64,000 bases of DNA from Podocnemis expansa. Lineage: Eukaryota; Chordata; Testudines; Podocnemididae. Below are positions 24,593 to 36,939 of this stretch, piece after piece (position 1 is the first letter of the stretch; each line of letters opens with the position of its first letter). Where the stretch lies: positions 48,491,742-48,555,741 of the forward strand of contig ML681991.1 in assembly GCA_007922195.1 (NCBI GenBank), given 5' to 3'. Made by a program: the position numbers and the translations under genes. A model generated the notes under the pieces. That model saw only the letters and a program-made list of their open reading frames with translations. It made no database searches and was not told the DNA's origin.

Positions 24593-24996
24593 GGGTATGT
24601 CCACACAGGCTTCTTATTTCGAAACAACAGAGGTTGTTTCGAAATAAGAAGTGGCATGTCCAAACGACGTTCTCTCATTTTGAAACAACGGGTTCCGTTG
24701 TTTCAAAACAAGAACCGTTGTTTCGAAACGGCTTAAACCCCTTCCGTTTTGAAACAACGGTTGTTTAGAAACAAGTTGTTTCGAAACAACCCCGTTGGGA
24801 CATGCTGTTTCGAAACAATGGTTGTTTCGAAACGACTCGTTTCAAAACAACTGTTGCCCGGACATGTTATTTTGAAACAACGCTTGTTTCAAAATAACCA
24901 TCTGACCTTCCTCCCAGGGTGCACAGCACCCTAGGGAACAGGAAGTTCCTGGTGGGGCGAGCCTGTCAGGCAGTGTGGTCTGAGCCCTTGACGGGC

Positions 24997-26733
24997 ATGG
25001 CGTCCCAGACAGGCACTGCCGCTGGGGGGCGAAGGAGGGCCCCTGTCTGGACTCCCAAGGAGGTGCAGTGCCTCCTCGGGATCTGGCAGAGGCCAGACAT
25101 CATGTCCCGGTTCCAGGCCTCACACCGGAACTGGGACATAAACTCAGACATTGCTGCAGCAATGTCCAAGGCGGGCCACCCCCGTGCCACAGAACAGGTC
25201 CCAAGCAAAGTCAAGTCACTCTGGCAAGACCATGCTCGGACCCGGGAGGCCCGGGACCTCCAGGGGGCAGGGAGCTCCACCACCTGCCCATACTTCAAGG
25301 AGCTCCATGCATTCCTGGGTCAAGAGCCAGCAGTCTTCCTACTGAGGCTCTGGACACAGGAGTCCATCGAAGCCCCTCACGGGCCTGGAGGCATCGGGGT
25401 TGGATGTCTCCATTGGGGGGCCTCCAGCTGCAGCACCACTAGCAGCAGAGGCCACCCCGAGCAGCCCGGACCTGTTCGCCGGCCCAGAGGCGCTGAGCAG
25501 CCTGGAGGACCAGGGGCCCACCACCATCTCGGCCCCTGGATCTGAGACGGAGCCCGGGACATCGCACCGGACCTCTGGATCCCCCATGGGTAAGTCATCT
25601 CCTCCCACTCAGGCACACAGGGCTGAGCCTGTCCAGCAGGTCACGGGCAGCGAGGGGTCCAGTGCCAGGCATCAGGGGGACGTAAGGCACAGGGTTGGCG
25701 GGTGCAGAGGCCCCGCCTTGGCCACGGGTCCCACAGAGACAGGTGGCACCGGGCTCACAGGCCCCTGTGTGCCTGGTAGTGGTGAACAGGGGCTGGGTGT
25801 TAAAGATGCAGCCACATCCTGGGCAGGATGGGGAGCATGCAGGCCACACCACTGGCAAGTGGCCTTGGGAGACCCCCTAGAGCAAGGCGTGGCTGAGTCC
25901 AGCTCACCCTCATGGGCACCACTAGCATGTGTGCCTCCAGGGTATGGTTCCCAGATGTCTGGCAAAAGGAGAACATGGTCTCCTTTTTACCTTCATGTTC
26001 TTTTTATCCTCACATTCCCTGCCTGGCAGACAGTTTAGAATACAGTAGTTTGTCAGGCTTTTTACTGTAGGGGTTGAAGGATCCTGGAATGCCAGAGAAT
26101 ACTGATTTGTACAGGAAAGTGTTCCAGGGCCCCCTAAACACCGACGACTACCACAGCCAGACAACATTTTCACCCAGTGTCCTACAATGTCCTCCGTTGG
26201 ATACTGTCCTGGACTCCTTCCGAGGCTTTGGGGGCCGGTAGCTGTACCCCAGGGCAATGTCCCATGGGATCCTGGGACCTGCTGACAGTCAGGGCAGAGG
26301 TGTGTGCTGCAGATAGGCTGCAGACAGACAAGGCCAGCAGGCAGCAGGGATCAACTGTGTTTTATGCTTCCCTCCAGCAGGTTGCTCAGCCGCTCGCTGT
26401 GCCGCACCACCAGCCCAATGCCTCAGCCCCAGGACACCCCAGCAGCAGAGGTGGGCCCCCCGGTCGCACGCTGAGCTCCTCGAGAGCCTCAAGGAGCTCG
26501 GGGAACAGATGGAGGTGTCGAAACAGGCCTGGCACCACGATCAGGCCCAGTGGCAGGATGCTGCCCTCCGGGTCCTCGAGCGGGTCGCGGCTGCTGATGA
26601 CCGGATGGCCACAGCCCTGGAGCACCTGCCAGCTGCCCTCACGAACCATGCTGCCGCCATCCAGGAGCTGGCAGAGAGGATGGCCCCATCATGGCGCACC
26701 GAGAGTTCGCCACCTGGCCCTCCCCAGAGGTGA
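24997..26733 (+). pseudogene. Harbinger Myb/SANT-like DNA-binding protein gene, two exons, frameshifted
   Basis: In the family this accessory protein binds the element ends or carries the transposase to the nucleus. The start at 24997 gives MASQTGTAAGG, then a trihelix/SANT-like domain: VWTPKEVQCLLGIW, then RNWDINSDIAAAMSK, then VPSKVKSLWQDH. Comparison with copy 2 shows that the frame changes twice between 25320 and 25420, so the acidic-proline middle part (PPAAAPLAAEATPSS) lies in another frame. A GTAAGT donor at 25590 and an acceptor at 26380 define an intron. Exon 2 reads on from about 26381 and contains a Gln/Ala-rich coiled-coil-like tail (VSKQAWHHDQAQWQDAALR) ending with TGA at 26731-26733. 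A poly(A) signal AATAAA is at 26938. Assignment to the family is strong; intron borders are inferred. Confidence 0.8.
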
Positions 26734-27189
26734 TGACGGACAGAGGGCGGCTGTGGGCACGGGTGGGGTACGCCACCCCCCGGGCCCTCCCACAAGCTAT
26801 GCCTGACTTCTCTCCTGCCCCCCGGACTCTTTCACCCCCTTCCCCTCCCAAATTGCTGCCCCCTCCCCGAACTGCCCAAAGTCCCCCTTTTGCTAACCCT
26901 CCCTCACCCTTCCCTGCCCCAACCCCTGTTATGTTCAATAAATAGTTTGAAACATGTCCTTGGTTGTGTGTGGTTTTACTGGGGTTAGGTGGCAGTGCAG
27001 GTGGATGGGCGGGGGAGAGGGTGGTGTGGGGCAGGGTAGGCCTGGCCCTCAGAGGTCCTCCGCGGCGAAGGAGGTCCGGAGGGCATCGCGCATGGACAGG
27101 GCTCTGTTTGGCTTCCGCATAGTCCCTGCTGAGGACTCAGGCCTCAGCCTTCCATGCCGGTGAAATGGGCTCACCCCGCTGCTCACAAT

Positions 27190-28264
27190 AATTGTGGAGG
27201 GCTGCACATGCAGCGATCACCTGTGACAGCATCCTCGCTGCGAGGTGGAGGCAGATGAGGAGGAACCTCCAGCAGGCCTTGAGGCGGCCAAATGCCCGCT
27301 CCACCACCTGGCAGCAGTGGTCAGGCGGTGATTGAATAGCTGCCGGGAGGGATCAAGGGGCCCTGCATACGGCCACATGAGCCATGGCCATAGGGGGTAG
27401 GCCGCATCCGCCACAATGAGGATGGGCACCTCTACTCCCCCAAGATCAATGTTGTGAGGGGGGAAGAAGGTGCCTGCCTCCATGCCCCAGTAGAGGGCAG
27501 AGTTCCAGAGGACCCTGGCATCATGGGCCCTCCCTGGCCATCTGACATACAAGTTCTGGAACTGGCCCCGGTGGTCCACAAGGACCTACATGATGATGTA
27601 GTGGTACCCCTTCCTATTTCGGTACTCGGCGGCCCTGTGCTCCGGGGCTCGCACAGGGATATATATGCATGGCATCGAGGATCCGAGCACAGTTGGGGAA
27701 GCTGAGGGTCGCCATGCCTGGGATGGTGTCCTGCAGCTCCCCTTGTCTCACCAGGCATCACAGCAGGACGTGGTTGATGGCCCTGGTGACCTCGACAGGG
27801 ATGTACCTGGTGGTGGACCTCCCAACGCTGAAGAGGTGCGCCATGGACCTGTGGGATTGCGGAGTGGCCAGCTTCCAGAGAGCAATGGCCACTCTTTTGT
27901 CCATGGGGATTGCAGACCTCATGGGGGTGTCCCTGCGGCGCAGCTGCGGGGCGAGTTCCATGACCAGGCAGGTGAAGCTGGCCCTGGTCATCCTGAAGTT
28001 CCACCTCCAGTCATCATCCCCCCAGGTGTGTAGCACCACCTGCTCCCACCAATCTGGGCTGGTCTCCCGAGCCCAGACCTGGCGAGGCATGGAGGAGGCA
28101 GGGGCAGTAGCTCAGCCCTGTGGACCAGCTGGATGAAAGCCTTGGGCAGAGGCTGGTCACCCTCTGGCTCCACAAGCAGTGTCCCACATGAGCAGGACAC
28201 TCTGCAGGCAGGCAGAGTGGTTGGGTGTTGCACAGCACTGTCTAGGCAACCGGGCGAAGTCCAT
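27190..28264 (-). pseudogene. Harbinger DDE transposase (HARBI1-like nuclease), broken
   Basis: Read on the - strand from ATG at 28264 (MDFARL). A TGA interrupts the frame soon after MWDTACGARG. Then follow WARETSPDWWEQVVL and FTCLVMELAPQLRRRD, a TGA where copy-2-like proteins have Arg after NHVLL, a frameshift near 27660, a TAG before VLVDHRGQFQNLYVRWPG, and another frameshift near 27310. The catalytic triad is still readable across frames: Asp in ILDAMHI, Asp in LIVADAAYP, Glu in VVERAFGRLK (codon at 27299-27301). Several stops are CGA or CAG to TGA or TAG changes, as expected from CpG/C decay. The transposase is clearly dead, but the catalytic residues were never replaced. Confidence 0.85.
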
Positions 28265-28566
28265 TGCTTGCAGCGTGCTGCTAGCCTGAGTGGACAGGGA
28301 AGTGAGGTCGGGGCCAGCTTTTATGGGATTGGCTACCAACATGGCTGCTGACATGGCCCAGGGAGGTGGCCATGTTGCCACACCTCCCATAGTGCCCTGG
28401 CCCTGAAGCAAAATAGCAAGCCCACAGTGTGGACATGCTATTTCGATTCCCACTTTTTTCCTTATTTCAAAATAACTTGGTTTGAAATAAAGCGTTATTT
28501 TGAAACAGCTTGTTTCAAAACAAACACTTGTGTGTGGACATAGACAAAGAGAAGTTTGAGAAGGGA

Positions 28567-29704
28567 TCATAGAGTCATAGAATCATAGAATCCTAGGGTT
28601 GGAAGGGACCTCATAGGTCATCTAGTCCAACCCCCTGCCAGAGGCAGGACCACTCCCACTAAACAATCCCAGTCATGGTTTTGTCCAGCCGGGCCTTAAA
28701 CACCTCCAAAGATGGAGACTCCACTACCTCCCTTGGCAGCTCATTCCAATGCTTCACCACTTGCCTAGTAAAAAAGTTTTTTCTAATATCCAGCCTCGAC
28801 CTCCCTAACTGCAACTTGAGACCATTGCTCCTTGTTCTGTCCTCTGTTACCACCAAGAACAGTCGAGCTCCATCTTCCTTAGAGGATCCCTTCAAGTAGT
28901 TGAAGGTTGCTATCAAATCCCCCCTCAATCTTCTCTTCTGCAGACTAAATAAGCCTAATGCTTCCAGTCTTTCCTCATGGGGCTTGTGCTCTAGCCCTTT
29001 AATCATTTTGGTTGCCCTCCGCTGGACTCTCTCTAGCATGTCCCTGTCCTTTTTGTAGTGGGGAGCCCAAAACTGAACACAGTATTCTAGATGTGGCCTC
29101 ACTAGTGCAGAATAGAGGGGAATGATCACATCCCTTGATCTGCTGGTAATACTTCTTTTGATGCAGCCCAGTATGCTATTGGCCTTTTTGGCAGCAAGAG
29201 CACACTGCTGACTCATATCTAGCTTCCCATCCACCATGACCCCCAGGTCCTTTTCTACACTGCTGCTACTTAACTGAATGTTTCCCAGCCTGTAGCAGTG
29301 CATGGGGTTTTTCCATCCCACATGCAGGATTTTACACTTGTCCTTATTGAACTTCATAAGATTTTTATTGGCCCATTGTTCCAATTTGTCTAGGTCTCCC
29401 TGAATCATGTCCTTGCCCTCCAACGTGTCTACTGTTCCCCCCAGCTTGGTGTCATCCACAAACTTACTGAGAGTGCAGTCTATTCCATCATCCAGATCAT
29501 TGATGAAAATGTTGAACAGAACCGGCCACAGGACCGACACCTGGGGCACACCACTCGTGACTGGTTGCCAGCTAGACATGGAACCATTGATTCCTACACG
29601 CCGAAACCGTTGATCTAGCCAGTTTTCTATCCACCTTATAGTCCACCTATCCAACCCATACTGTAGGGAGCTTGATAACATCTCTGAGAGTAAAGTACTC
29701 ACAA
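28567..29704 (-). mobile_element. CR1 LINE, 5'-truncated
   Basis: The 3' end on the - strand runs into ATTCTATG-type octamers ('catagagtcatagaatcat' on +), the CR1 hallmark. The 5' end is cut near 29700 inside the reverse transcriptase, typical of incomplete target-primed insertion. The element sits 20 bases from the right end of Harbinger copy 1. Confidence 0.92.
28659..29702 (-). CDS. CR1 reverse transcriptase, C-terminal part, open
   Basis: 347 codons are open without a stop. From about residue 15 the frame reads [15 protein letters not shown], the palm-domain [22 protein letters not shown], the catalytic FVDDTK box (YADD in most LINEs), [17 protein letters not shown], then the CR1 C-terminal module with [18 protein letters not shown] and [13 protein letters not shown]. 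The N-terminal endonuclease and half of the reverse transcriptase are missing, so it cannot move by itself. The clean frame means a relatively recent insertion compared with the other CR1 fragments in this window. The formal start Met is not a native start. Confidence 0.9.
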   Translation of the reverse strand: MSTLLSEMLSSSLQYGLDRWTIRWIENWLDQRFRRVGINGSMSSWQPVTSGVPQVSVLWPVLFNIFINDLDDGIDCTLSKFVDDTKLGGTVDTLEGKDMIQGDLDKLEQWANKNLMKFNKDKCKILHVGWKNPMHCYRLGNIQLSSSSVEKDLGVMVDGKLDMSQQCALAAKKANSILGCIKRSITSRSRDVIIPLYSALVRPHLEYCVQFWAPHYKKDRDMLERVQRRATKMIKGLEHKPHEERLEALGLFSLQKRRLRGDLIATFNYLKGSSKEDGARLFLVVTEDRTRSNGLKLQLGRSRLDIRKNFFTRQVVKHWNELPREVVESPSLEVFKARLDKTMTGIV

Positions 29705-30684
29705 AGAAAGAATGAGATCTGGCTGGGAGACAAATCTAGATACCAAGTTGAAAAAGGCACTTTTTGTTTGTTTGTTTGCTTTTAACAAGGATGTGAATTT
29801 GCTGTTGGAACAATTCACCAAGGGACATAGTGGATTCTGCATTACATAAAATCTTTAAAGCAACACTTGAAATCTTTCTAACCATGAGTCTCAGGTCAGT
29901 CAGAAGCTCTTGGCTCAATACTGAAACACTGAGCAAGGGTCTCTGATCTTTCTTATGCAGGAGATCAGAATAAAGAATCTGTATAGCCCTGGTAACCTTA
30001 AAATATAACAGTCTAACACCCAGCCTGCTTTCAGTACATCAGACAGTTTCTACCAGTAAGAAACTCAGTGCTAGGGGAAAGTTGTTCCATAATTGCCTAG
30101 TTTGTGGGCACTGTCCATGCAAGCTAGTCTATTCTGACTGACACTGTTAATTCTAACTACAGCTGCAACATTCACTCTGTACTGGATAAGCCATTAGCCC
30201 AAGATCAGTCAGCAGGTAGACTGTGGTCCAAATCTGGACCTCCAGGCGCTTCTGAAGAGACTGCAAATATTTTATTCACTTATTCTTGTGATTGTTATTG
30301 TGAGGTGGAAAATGGTTCTCTGCAGTCTGGACCTTGATTGTAACTTGATCAAGAAATCTGGACTTTGACAAAATATAATAGACTATGCCTGCTTTAGTCA
30401 GCAGTGACTGGTCATACACCTCTGACACCCTGCCTAGAAGGAGGTCAACGAAAAGTCATCATCACTCGGTGACTGTTCTAGAGAGCAATGAATATGCTAA
30501 GACATGCGGGCTGTAGTGTATCATCATCTGAGCATGACCTCTCTGTGTGATCCTGGGACCAAAAGTGCTAATAGAATCTTTGAAGGAAGAAATTGGGAAC
30601 CCAGAGTAGTTGTGGAAGTTGAGGTACCTATGTAATTAGCACTGGTGACAGTTCTGATGTCCACAATACGGGAAGGACATTGCT
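29705..30684. other. Intergenic, no gene seen
   Basis: AT-rich, unassigned. No credible exon or named repeat. Confidence 0.5.
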
Positions 30685-30835
30685 AAATTGGAGAGGATTC
30701 AGAGAAGAGCCACAAGAATGATGAAAGGATTGAAAAACATGACGTTATAGTCTGAAGGAACTCAGTTTATTTAACCTAAAGAAGAAGTTAAGCGGTAATG
30801 TGAGCATCATTGATAAGTACCTACATGGTTAGCCA
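30685..30835 (+). mobile_element. Short CR1 fragment
   Basis: 'attggagaggattcagagaa' and onward encodes LERIQRRATRMMKGLKN-like residues with a frameshift, the same CR1 C-terminal region as at 1-520. Confidence 0.6.
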
Positions 30836-31903
30836 GTATATCCATCCAGCAGAAAGGTATATGACACAATCCAATGGCTGTGTAGACCTCCACAGCCTGG
30901 ATCACACCAGACTGGCACCTCCTGATGATGATACAGGGAATAGCTCAAGTAGTCTGCCATCTCAGTCTTGCGCTCTCATATTCAGAACCCCAGCCCTTCA
31001 CTTGAATCCTTTCCCAGTCCACCTCTTCCAGGGTTCACTCAAGTCAAGCCCAGCCCACTCTCCCTCAGTGACCACAGCTTGTCCAGTCATCAGTTTGCTT
31101 GCGATTGGTTTCAGGACCTCAACCCTCCAACTGAGTGCTCAATTTCCGCCTTCCAAGGTATAGTCCTGTTCCAGCTGGCCCACTTGAATCAGCAAGCCTC
31201 ACGCTGCACCACCCACCTGTGGTTCCATGCTGACTGATGGTCCAGGTAGGTATGTGGGATCAGGCCCACCCACTTTTCCAGGCCCCAGCCCAGGGACTCT
31301 ATGCACTCTGTTGATCACCACTTCAATCCCCTTGCTCCTATTTGGCCTGTACTTCACCAGGTCCCCTGGGTCATTCCCATCTCCCACAGGTACCTGTAGG
31401 CCTTACATCTAGGCTCTACTCTAGCCAATCCCTGATCGTACAATGAACTGTCAGGAGACCTGCTTCCCTCAGCCCTGCTAACAGTCTGACCGTCCTCTTC
31501 CATGGTCTCAGGCAAACTGCCTAGAGCAGAAGCTGCTGCCCTTGCCTCATATAACCTACAGGATCCTGACTACCCCTGCAGCCCTCCACTCCTATTGGTT
31601 ACTACCTCCTAGTAGGGCTTTAACCTCCTTCTTGCCAGAGCAGGAATACTACCTCACTACGGGCTGGCAATTGAAGTTAGACACATATGGCATTTATAGG
31701 TTAAATAAGGCATTGATTTTTAGTAGGGAGGGTAATTAACCATTGGAACAATTTGCCAGAACTGCCAATTCTGAAATAAAGATGGGATGTATTTCTAAAA
31801 GAGTTACTAAAAGAATTATACAGGAGGATTTCTCTGGCCTGTTTTATACAAGTGTCTCACCATTTGATCACAATGGTGCATTCCGGTTTGGAATCTATGG
31901 AGC
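30836..31903. other. Intergenic, no gene seen
   Basis: Proline/serine-rich frames at 30810-31163 and 30968-31237 overlap each other and show no domain. Nothing else can be assigned. Confidence 0.5.
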
Positions 31904-32602
31904 TGTTACGTGTTAGCTCTGTGTTCTTGAGGAATCAGAGCATAGTATCCAGCCTGTGCCTTCCCCCAACACATCCCACAACCTCTGCTTGAACTGAAAA
32001 CCAAAAACAGTAGGAAATGGGAGACATCCTTATCTACCCATATCCAAAAGCCATCAGCACAGTTGATGGAGCTTCATTTGCATTGACTATGGAAAGCCAA
32101 GCTCCAAAGCAAGAACTGCACTGAACCCTGGGATTGAAGAAGCAGGAACCGCACTGAACTCTTGGACTGAAGAAGCAGGGAAGCATTGCCTGATGGGAAA
32201 TCTCACACCAAAATGAACAAACTCAGCAATTATCAGACCATTCTAGTCACAGACATGATAATTAATACTCAAAATACTGAGTCGCCTGACTGTATTGTGA
32301 GCTTCTCTGAACCATTACACCCAGCCAGGAATGTGTATTGGCCATGTAAACAAGTCCTTATAAAAAACCTTTACCCACATCCAACAGTAGTGTGTGTCCT
32401 GTGCAAGTCCTGACTGGATCCTGTCTGAGTCTGGATTGAGTCCTGAGTCCTGATGCTTGGATCTAAAGCTGTATCATTTCCACTGAGATTTGGCTTTTCT
32501 TCTTTGCTGATTGCTGTGGGAGCTTTGTTTCCATCCAGCCTCTGACCCTGATCTGCACAACCTGGAAACCTTTCTGCTACACAGAGTGGTGAGACACCCC
32601 CC

Positions 32603-33180
32603 CAGTGGCATCACTAGCGTTGGGCATGCCGGGGCACATGCTCCCGGTCCCAACACTGGTGCCCTGGATCTCCGGCCCAATCAGGCTGGGGATCCGGGGT
32701 CCGATCCCCAGCTGGCCATGGCGGCGGCAGCTCCGTCCCCGGCCGGGTATCCAGGGCCTGGCTGGCCGTCCCGCAGGCCCCACTCCTTGGCCAGCGATAG
32801 GGCCAGGGGGAGGCCACACCGCTGCGAGTGGCTCAGCCACGGCATGGCCAAGTGGCCCCCGGAAGCTGGGCCCGCACCCGCATCTGCAGCAGCAGGCAGC
32901 CAGGGCCCCGATCCCCGGCCAGGGGATCCAGGGCCAGGCCGGGGGATCCAGGGCCTGGCCGGCCGGCTGGCCGCCCGTGGCAGCAGCAGTCCTGTCCCCT
33001 GCTGGGGATCTGGGGCCTGGCCGCCCGCTGCCGCTTCTGGCAGCGCCGCGGCACGGCCTAGCCGCTCGCGGCCGGGTGACCTCCCCTGGCCCTATCCCTG
33101 GCCAGGGTGTGGGGCCTCTCCCCAGGGGGTGGGGGCTGGGCCCGTGCCCCAGGTCCGTTGCCCCTCCAGCGACACCTCTC
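32603..33180. mobile_element. GC-rich hAT-type element inside the LTR
   Basis: It starts 'cagtggcatcactagcg' and ends 'ccagcgacacctctc', which are diverged inverted ends. The interior is made of repeated 'ccccggccggggat'-like modules and matches 35833-36347 in inverse orientation. The flanks are C-rich and only partly matching, so the 8-bp duplication is not certain. The long frames on both strands (for example 32511-33257) come from base composition. Confidence 0.65.
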
Positions 33181-33260
33181 TCCCCCCAGCTTCTCTCTCT
33201 CTCTCTCTCTCTCTCAACCTCTCTCCGTCTTTGTTAATTATGACTCTCTCTCTCTAGGCT
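33181..33260 (+). repeat. CT microsatellite
   Basis: Two runs of CT dinucleotides (about 33192-33214 and 33244-33257) lie next to the hAT insertion inside the LTR. The other LTR copies have only 'cttctctctg' here, so the run grew after insertion. Confidence 0.8.
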
Positions 33261-33869
33261 TGATACAGTAGAATCTAGGTAATATTGTAGCTGGGTGTTT
33301 TTCTTTCCTTGTATGTTTATCAACGCTGTAACTGGGTACTTTGGGGGTATTCTTCTCTCCTTTTGTAATTATTAGTGCAAGTTTTAGATACCTAGCAATA
33401 AAATGCCTTTTGTTATCAAGCCAGTTTACAGACTCTTCTAAGACGTCATTCCCTCTCCTTTGTGGTCTTGCTTTCTTTATATTGCTTTGCAGCAACACTT
33501 CTATTACCTAGCCAAAGATCCCTGTGATGCCCACAATCCTGTAAGGTTTGCTCATTGATGGGGATGGTAGCCTGATTGACTCCAGGGGCATATAAGGGTG
33601 ATAGCTGAAAAGTGCTGTTTTGACCTAGCCTGATTGACTCCAGGGGCATATAAGGGTAGCAGCAAAGAAACGCTGTGTGACCCAGCCTACTAAGTTCAGG
33701 GACACATAAGGGGTCAGATGAGAGTGCTTATAGACCTGGTCCGCTGAGATGCACCTATATAGAAACACAAGTAACACAAGCAGCACACTAACAGAATTAC
33801 CATCTTCCCCAAGAGAAAGTAACCCTAATAAATGAGTATACAGCAAGTTGGTGGGCAAAGTTGGTAACA

Positions 33870-35139
33870 GAGCTATCAGCAAAAGAAAGCTGGTTCTCCC
33901 AGGTTATCTGCAGCATGGCAGAGGTGGGGGACAGGGGGTTGAAGCCATGAAAAATCCCCAGGCTAAGAGAAGAAGCAAAGACAGTGAGATTAGGAGCTGC
34001 TGTTAAAAAGGGACACACTCTGTGATCAGCAGCTTGTTTTGACAGCCAGCCCTGAAGAAGCTAGCGGGAGAAAGAGAGAGCCTGAGCAGAAGATGAAGGC
34101 TGAGTAGAAGACAGAAAAAGGAAGTATTGGGGACCTTGAAATAACAGTCCAAACCCCAAAAAGCACTGGAAGGAGGTGTTTCAGTGCAGTTTTGCTATTT
34201 TTTTGTAGCTCTGCATCTCTCTTGGGCTTCCTCTGACTAAAGTACATGCATTGGAAATTTTCTTGAAGAGTTTGTGTGTTCCTTGCTTACAGTGTCCCTG
34301 AAGAAGGGAACAGGAAACCAAAGGGTCCCAGAGCAAGCATTGTTTGCTGGGATCATGAGAAAATTCCAGAGAACCAACATTGGTTTCATGGTGTGGGCAA
34401 CTGGATTCCAGGTTCCCCATTGGTAATTATGGACCTTCACCTAGAGCATGTGCCCGGAGACCCAGAACCATAGTGACTCCTGCTCAGTTTTTCCCAGCTC
34501 TGCAAGGCAAAAGCACACAGGGCCGAAGATTTGGGCCTGGTGTAGCAGCCTGGTAAGAGTTTGGTGGGGGGCTTCCATCCAGGGATATAATTGCTCTATG
34601 GAGAGGGGTTCTTCTACCTTCTTCTAATGTATCTAGTGCTAGACAAAGTCAGAGAGAGGAGAGTGATGGATACATCTGTCTGTTCCAATCTGCCACTTCG
34701 CTATTACCATAATTCAGCATTTGTATTTGAGTAACACACCAGGGGCCCATTGTGCCTACAGTATCTGATTGCTTTAAATGTGTTGAACATGACAGTGTCA
34801 CCAATAGTCTCTGTGATTTATGAGGCTTTCTCTCCCATGTCTTTATGACTAGATGAGAAGAGTTGACCAGAAACTTACCTATTCGGGATTTCAAAAATTA
34901 CTTCTCTAGCGTAAGAGGCTGCAATTTGATAATACTAGCAGTTAGGGACAAAATCAGAAAGGCTATGGCACAAAACAAGTTACACCTAGCAATGGACATT
35001 AAATTAATTTTTAAAAAGTGTTTTTAAATATATAGGTGCAAGAGAAAGATGGAGGAGAGTGTGGTACCTGGAAAGGAAAGCTAATAATTGATGCCATCAG
35101 GAAGGCTAAGATATTCAATGTCTATCTTGCTTCTTTAAA
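33870..35139. other. Intergenic, no gene seen
   Basis: Unassigned. The short frames at 34181-34440 (-) and 34276-34473 (+) overlap and match nothing recognisable. Confidence 0.5.
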
Positions 35140-35562
35140 GGCTGTGTTCACACACAGGGGGTTATTTCAATACGGTTGTTTCGAAACAACCGTATCGAAA
35201 TAACACCTTATTTCAAAATGACTTATTTCAAATTAGCAAAAAAGTCACTTTGAAATAAGGAGAAAAGCCGGAACTGAAATAGCAATCCTGGACAACAGTT
35301 ATTTCGAAACGACTCATGGTTGTTTTGAAACAACATGTTCAGACGACAGTTGTTTCAAAACAAGTAGTTTTGAAACACCGTTGTTTCAAAACAACACGTT
35401 CGCACGGTGTTGTTTCAAAACAACCATTGCGAAACAACGTTGTGTCGCCCACAGACTAGGTTTAACTTGTTTTGAAACAACTGTGCATCGTGTGAACAGC
35501 CGAAACCTTATTTCGAAACAACCTCCTTTGTTTCGAAATAAGGAGGCTGTGTGAACACAGCC
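35140..35562. mobile_element. Harbinger-type MITE, 423 bp
   Basis: Perfect 14-bp inverted ends GGCTGTGTTCACAC, flanked by AAA at 35137-35139 and 35563-35565. Nearly the whole length is palindromes of the type GTTGTTTCGAAACAAC. It is the inverted counterpart of 41204-41627. Confidence 0.9.
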
Positions 35563-35660
35563 AAAGTGTCTGACAAAGTGGGATTTCCTCCCACAAAAGC
35601 TCATGGAATCAATAAATGTGTTAGTATTTAAGTGCCAAACTCCTTGTTTGTTTTACTGAA
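35563..35660 (+). repeat. Dispersed repeat with 'cacaaaagctcatgg' motif
   Basis: 'gtgggatttcctcccacaaa' then 'agctcatggaatcaataaat' and 'aagtgccaaactccttg'. It is the 3' part of the repeat also found at 6955 and 56415. Confidence 0.6.
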
Positions 35661-35832
35661 CTAGACGAAGACAGCTGTGTCTTTGGAACTTATCTTGCTT
35701 CAAGTTTTACTATAAACATGAAAGATGACAAGATACTCATCAAAGTCAATGTTACCCAGGAGTGAGGAACACAAGTCAGAACAGTGAATGCATTCGTTAA
35801 TGAATATTTAGATAAATGAGATGTGTTCCCGA

Positions 35833-36347
35833 CAGGGGCATCGCTGCCCGGGAGAGGGACCTGGGGCATGGGCCCAGGCCCTACCCCCAGCCCACAGGCC
35901 CCTCCTCCAGCCCACAGGCCCTGCCCCCTGGCCAGGGACAGGGTCAGAAGCCGCCGTGCCACCATGTAGTTAGGCTACGCATCCTCAACCGGGGACGGGG
36001 ACAGAAGCAGCCACCAGCGGCCGGGCCCGGCATCCCCGGCCGACGACAGCGCCGAAAGTGGCCGCTGGCGCTGGGGCCCCAGATCCCCGGCCGGGGACGG
36101 GGCTGCCATGGCCGCCGCTGGCCAAGCCCCGGATCTGTGACTGGGGACAGGGCTGCCGTGGCCACCAGTGGCTGGACCCTTGATTCCCAGCCAGGGATGG
36201 GGCTGCTGCGGCCAGTGGCACCTGGGCCCTGGATCTCTGGCCCAGTTGGGCTGGAGACTGGGCGAGAGGCAGCCCCATCAGACCCGGGGCACCGGTGCTG
36301 GGATTTGGGGCATGTGCCCCGGCTGTTGAGGGCCAGAGACGTCCCTG
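35833..36347. mobile_element. GC-rich hAT-type element, 515 bp
   Basis: It starts CAGGGGCATCGCTG and ends with the complement of CAGGGACGTCTCTG. The flanks carry a perfect 8-bp duplication GTTCCCGA (35825-35832 and 36348-36355), diagnostic of hAT. The interior repeats 'ccccggccggggac' and 'cagccagggatggggctg' modules. No transposase is present. Confidence 0.85.
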
Positions 36348-36536
36348 GTTCCCGATGACAGACCCTGATGGAATTCATTGTGGACTACTTAAGGGAGTAG
36401 CTGAAGCAATGTTGGAACCAAAAGCAATTATCTTTGAGAAATTATGGCAGATGTTTGAGATCCCAGAGAGCTAGAGAAGAGCAAACATTGGACATATCTT
36501 TTGAAACAGAAATAGAAAAGACTTATTCTAGAGGGG

Positions 36537-36645
36537 TAGCCGTGTTAATCTATTTCAGCAAAACAAACAAGGACTCCTGTGGCACTTTTAGAGACTAACA
36601 AATTTATTTATTGCATGAGTTTTTGTGGGTGTAATCCCACTTCGC
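36537..36645 (-). repeat. Dispersed repeat, inverse orientation
   Basis: 'gtagccgtgttaatctattt', 'actcctgtggcacttttaga' and 'gactaacaaatttatttatt': same family as 6955-7075. Confidence 0.6.
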
Positions 36646-36939
36646 CAAATGCATGAAATGGAAACTGTTGTATATACACATGCAGAGACGAGTCAGTCAC
36701 AAAGTCAGTTCAGACTTTTTCAGCAAACCAGAAAGTTGTTTTGTTTCAAACAGTGTGGAACCAGAGATGGGAAGTTGAGAAAGTTAACAGAGATAAAAAT
36801 TACCTTTTGTAATGAGTTAGCCATTTCAAGCTTCTATTCAAACCTAATCTGATGGTGTCAAATTTGCATATGAATTTCAGCTCTGTAGTTGCATAGATCA
36901 GTCAAAAAAACTTTAATACCTGGAAAGATACTGAAACAA

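Larger units (their letters stand above)
24593..28545. mobile_element. Harbinger DNA transposon, near full-length (copy 1)
   Basis: 3953 bases run from GGGTATGTCCACACAGG to 'gtgtggacatagac', flanked by AAA on both sides (24590-24592 and 28546-28548). Harbinger transposases duplicate 3 bp on insertion. The subterminal 300 bases on the left are packed with palindromes of the form (G/T)TTGTTTCGAAACAA. The element holds a + strand Myb/SANT-like gene (24997-26733) and a - strand DDE transposase gene (28264 down to about 27190) facing each other, the two-gene layout known for Harbinger. Both ORFs are broken, so it is not autonomous now. Confidence 0.9.
31904..33869 (+). mobile_element. Solo LTR of the same retrovirus-like family, copy 2, with a nested insertion
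   Basis: It begins TGTTACGTGTTAGC and ends TTGGTAACA, flanked by GAGC at 31900-31903 and 33870-33873. A TATAAAAA promoter-like box lies at 32359 and an AATAAA poly(A) signal at 33397. A 578-base GC-rich hAT-type element (32603-33180) is inserted within it. Without the insert it is about 1.39 kb and lacks some sequence present in copy 1. Confidence 0.85.
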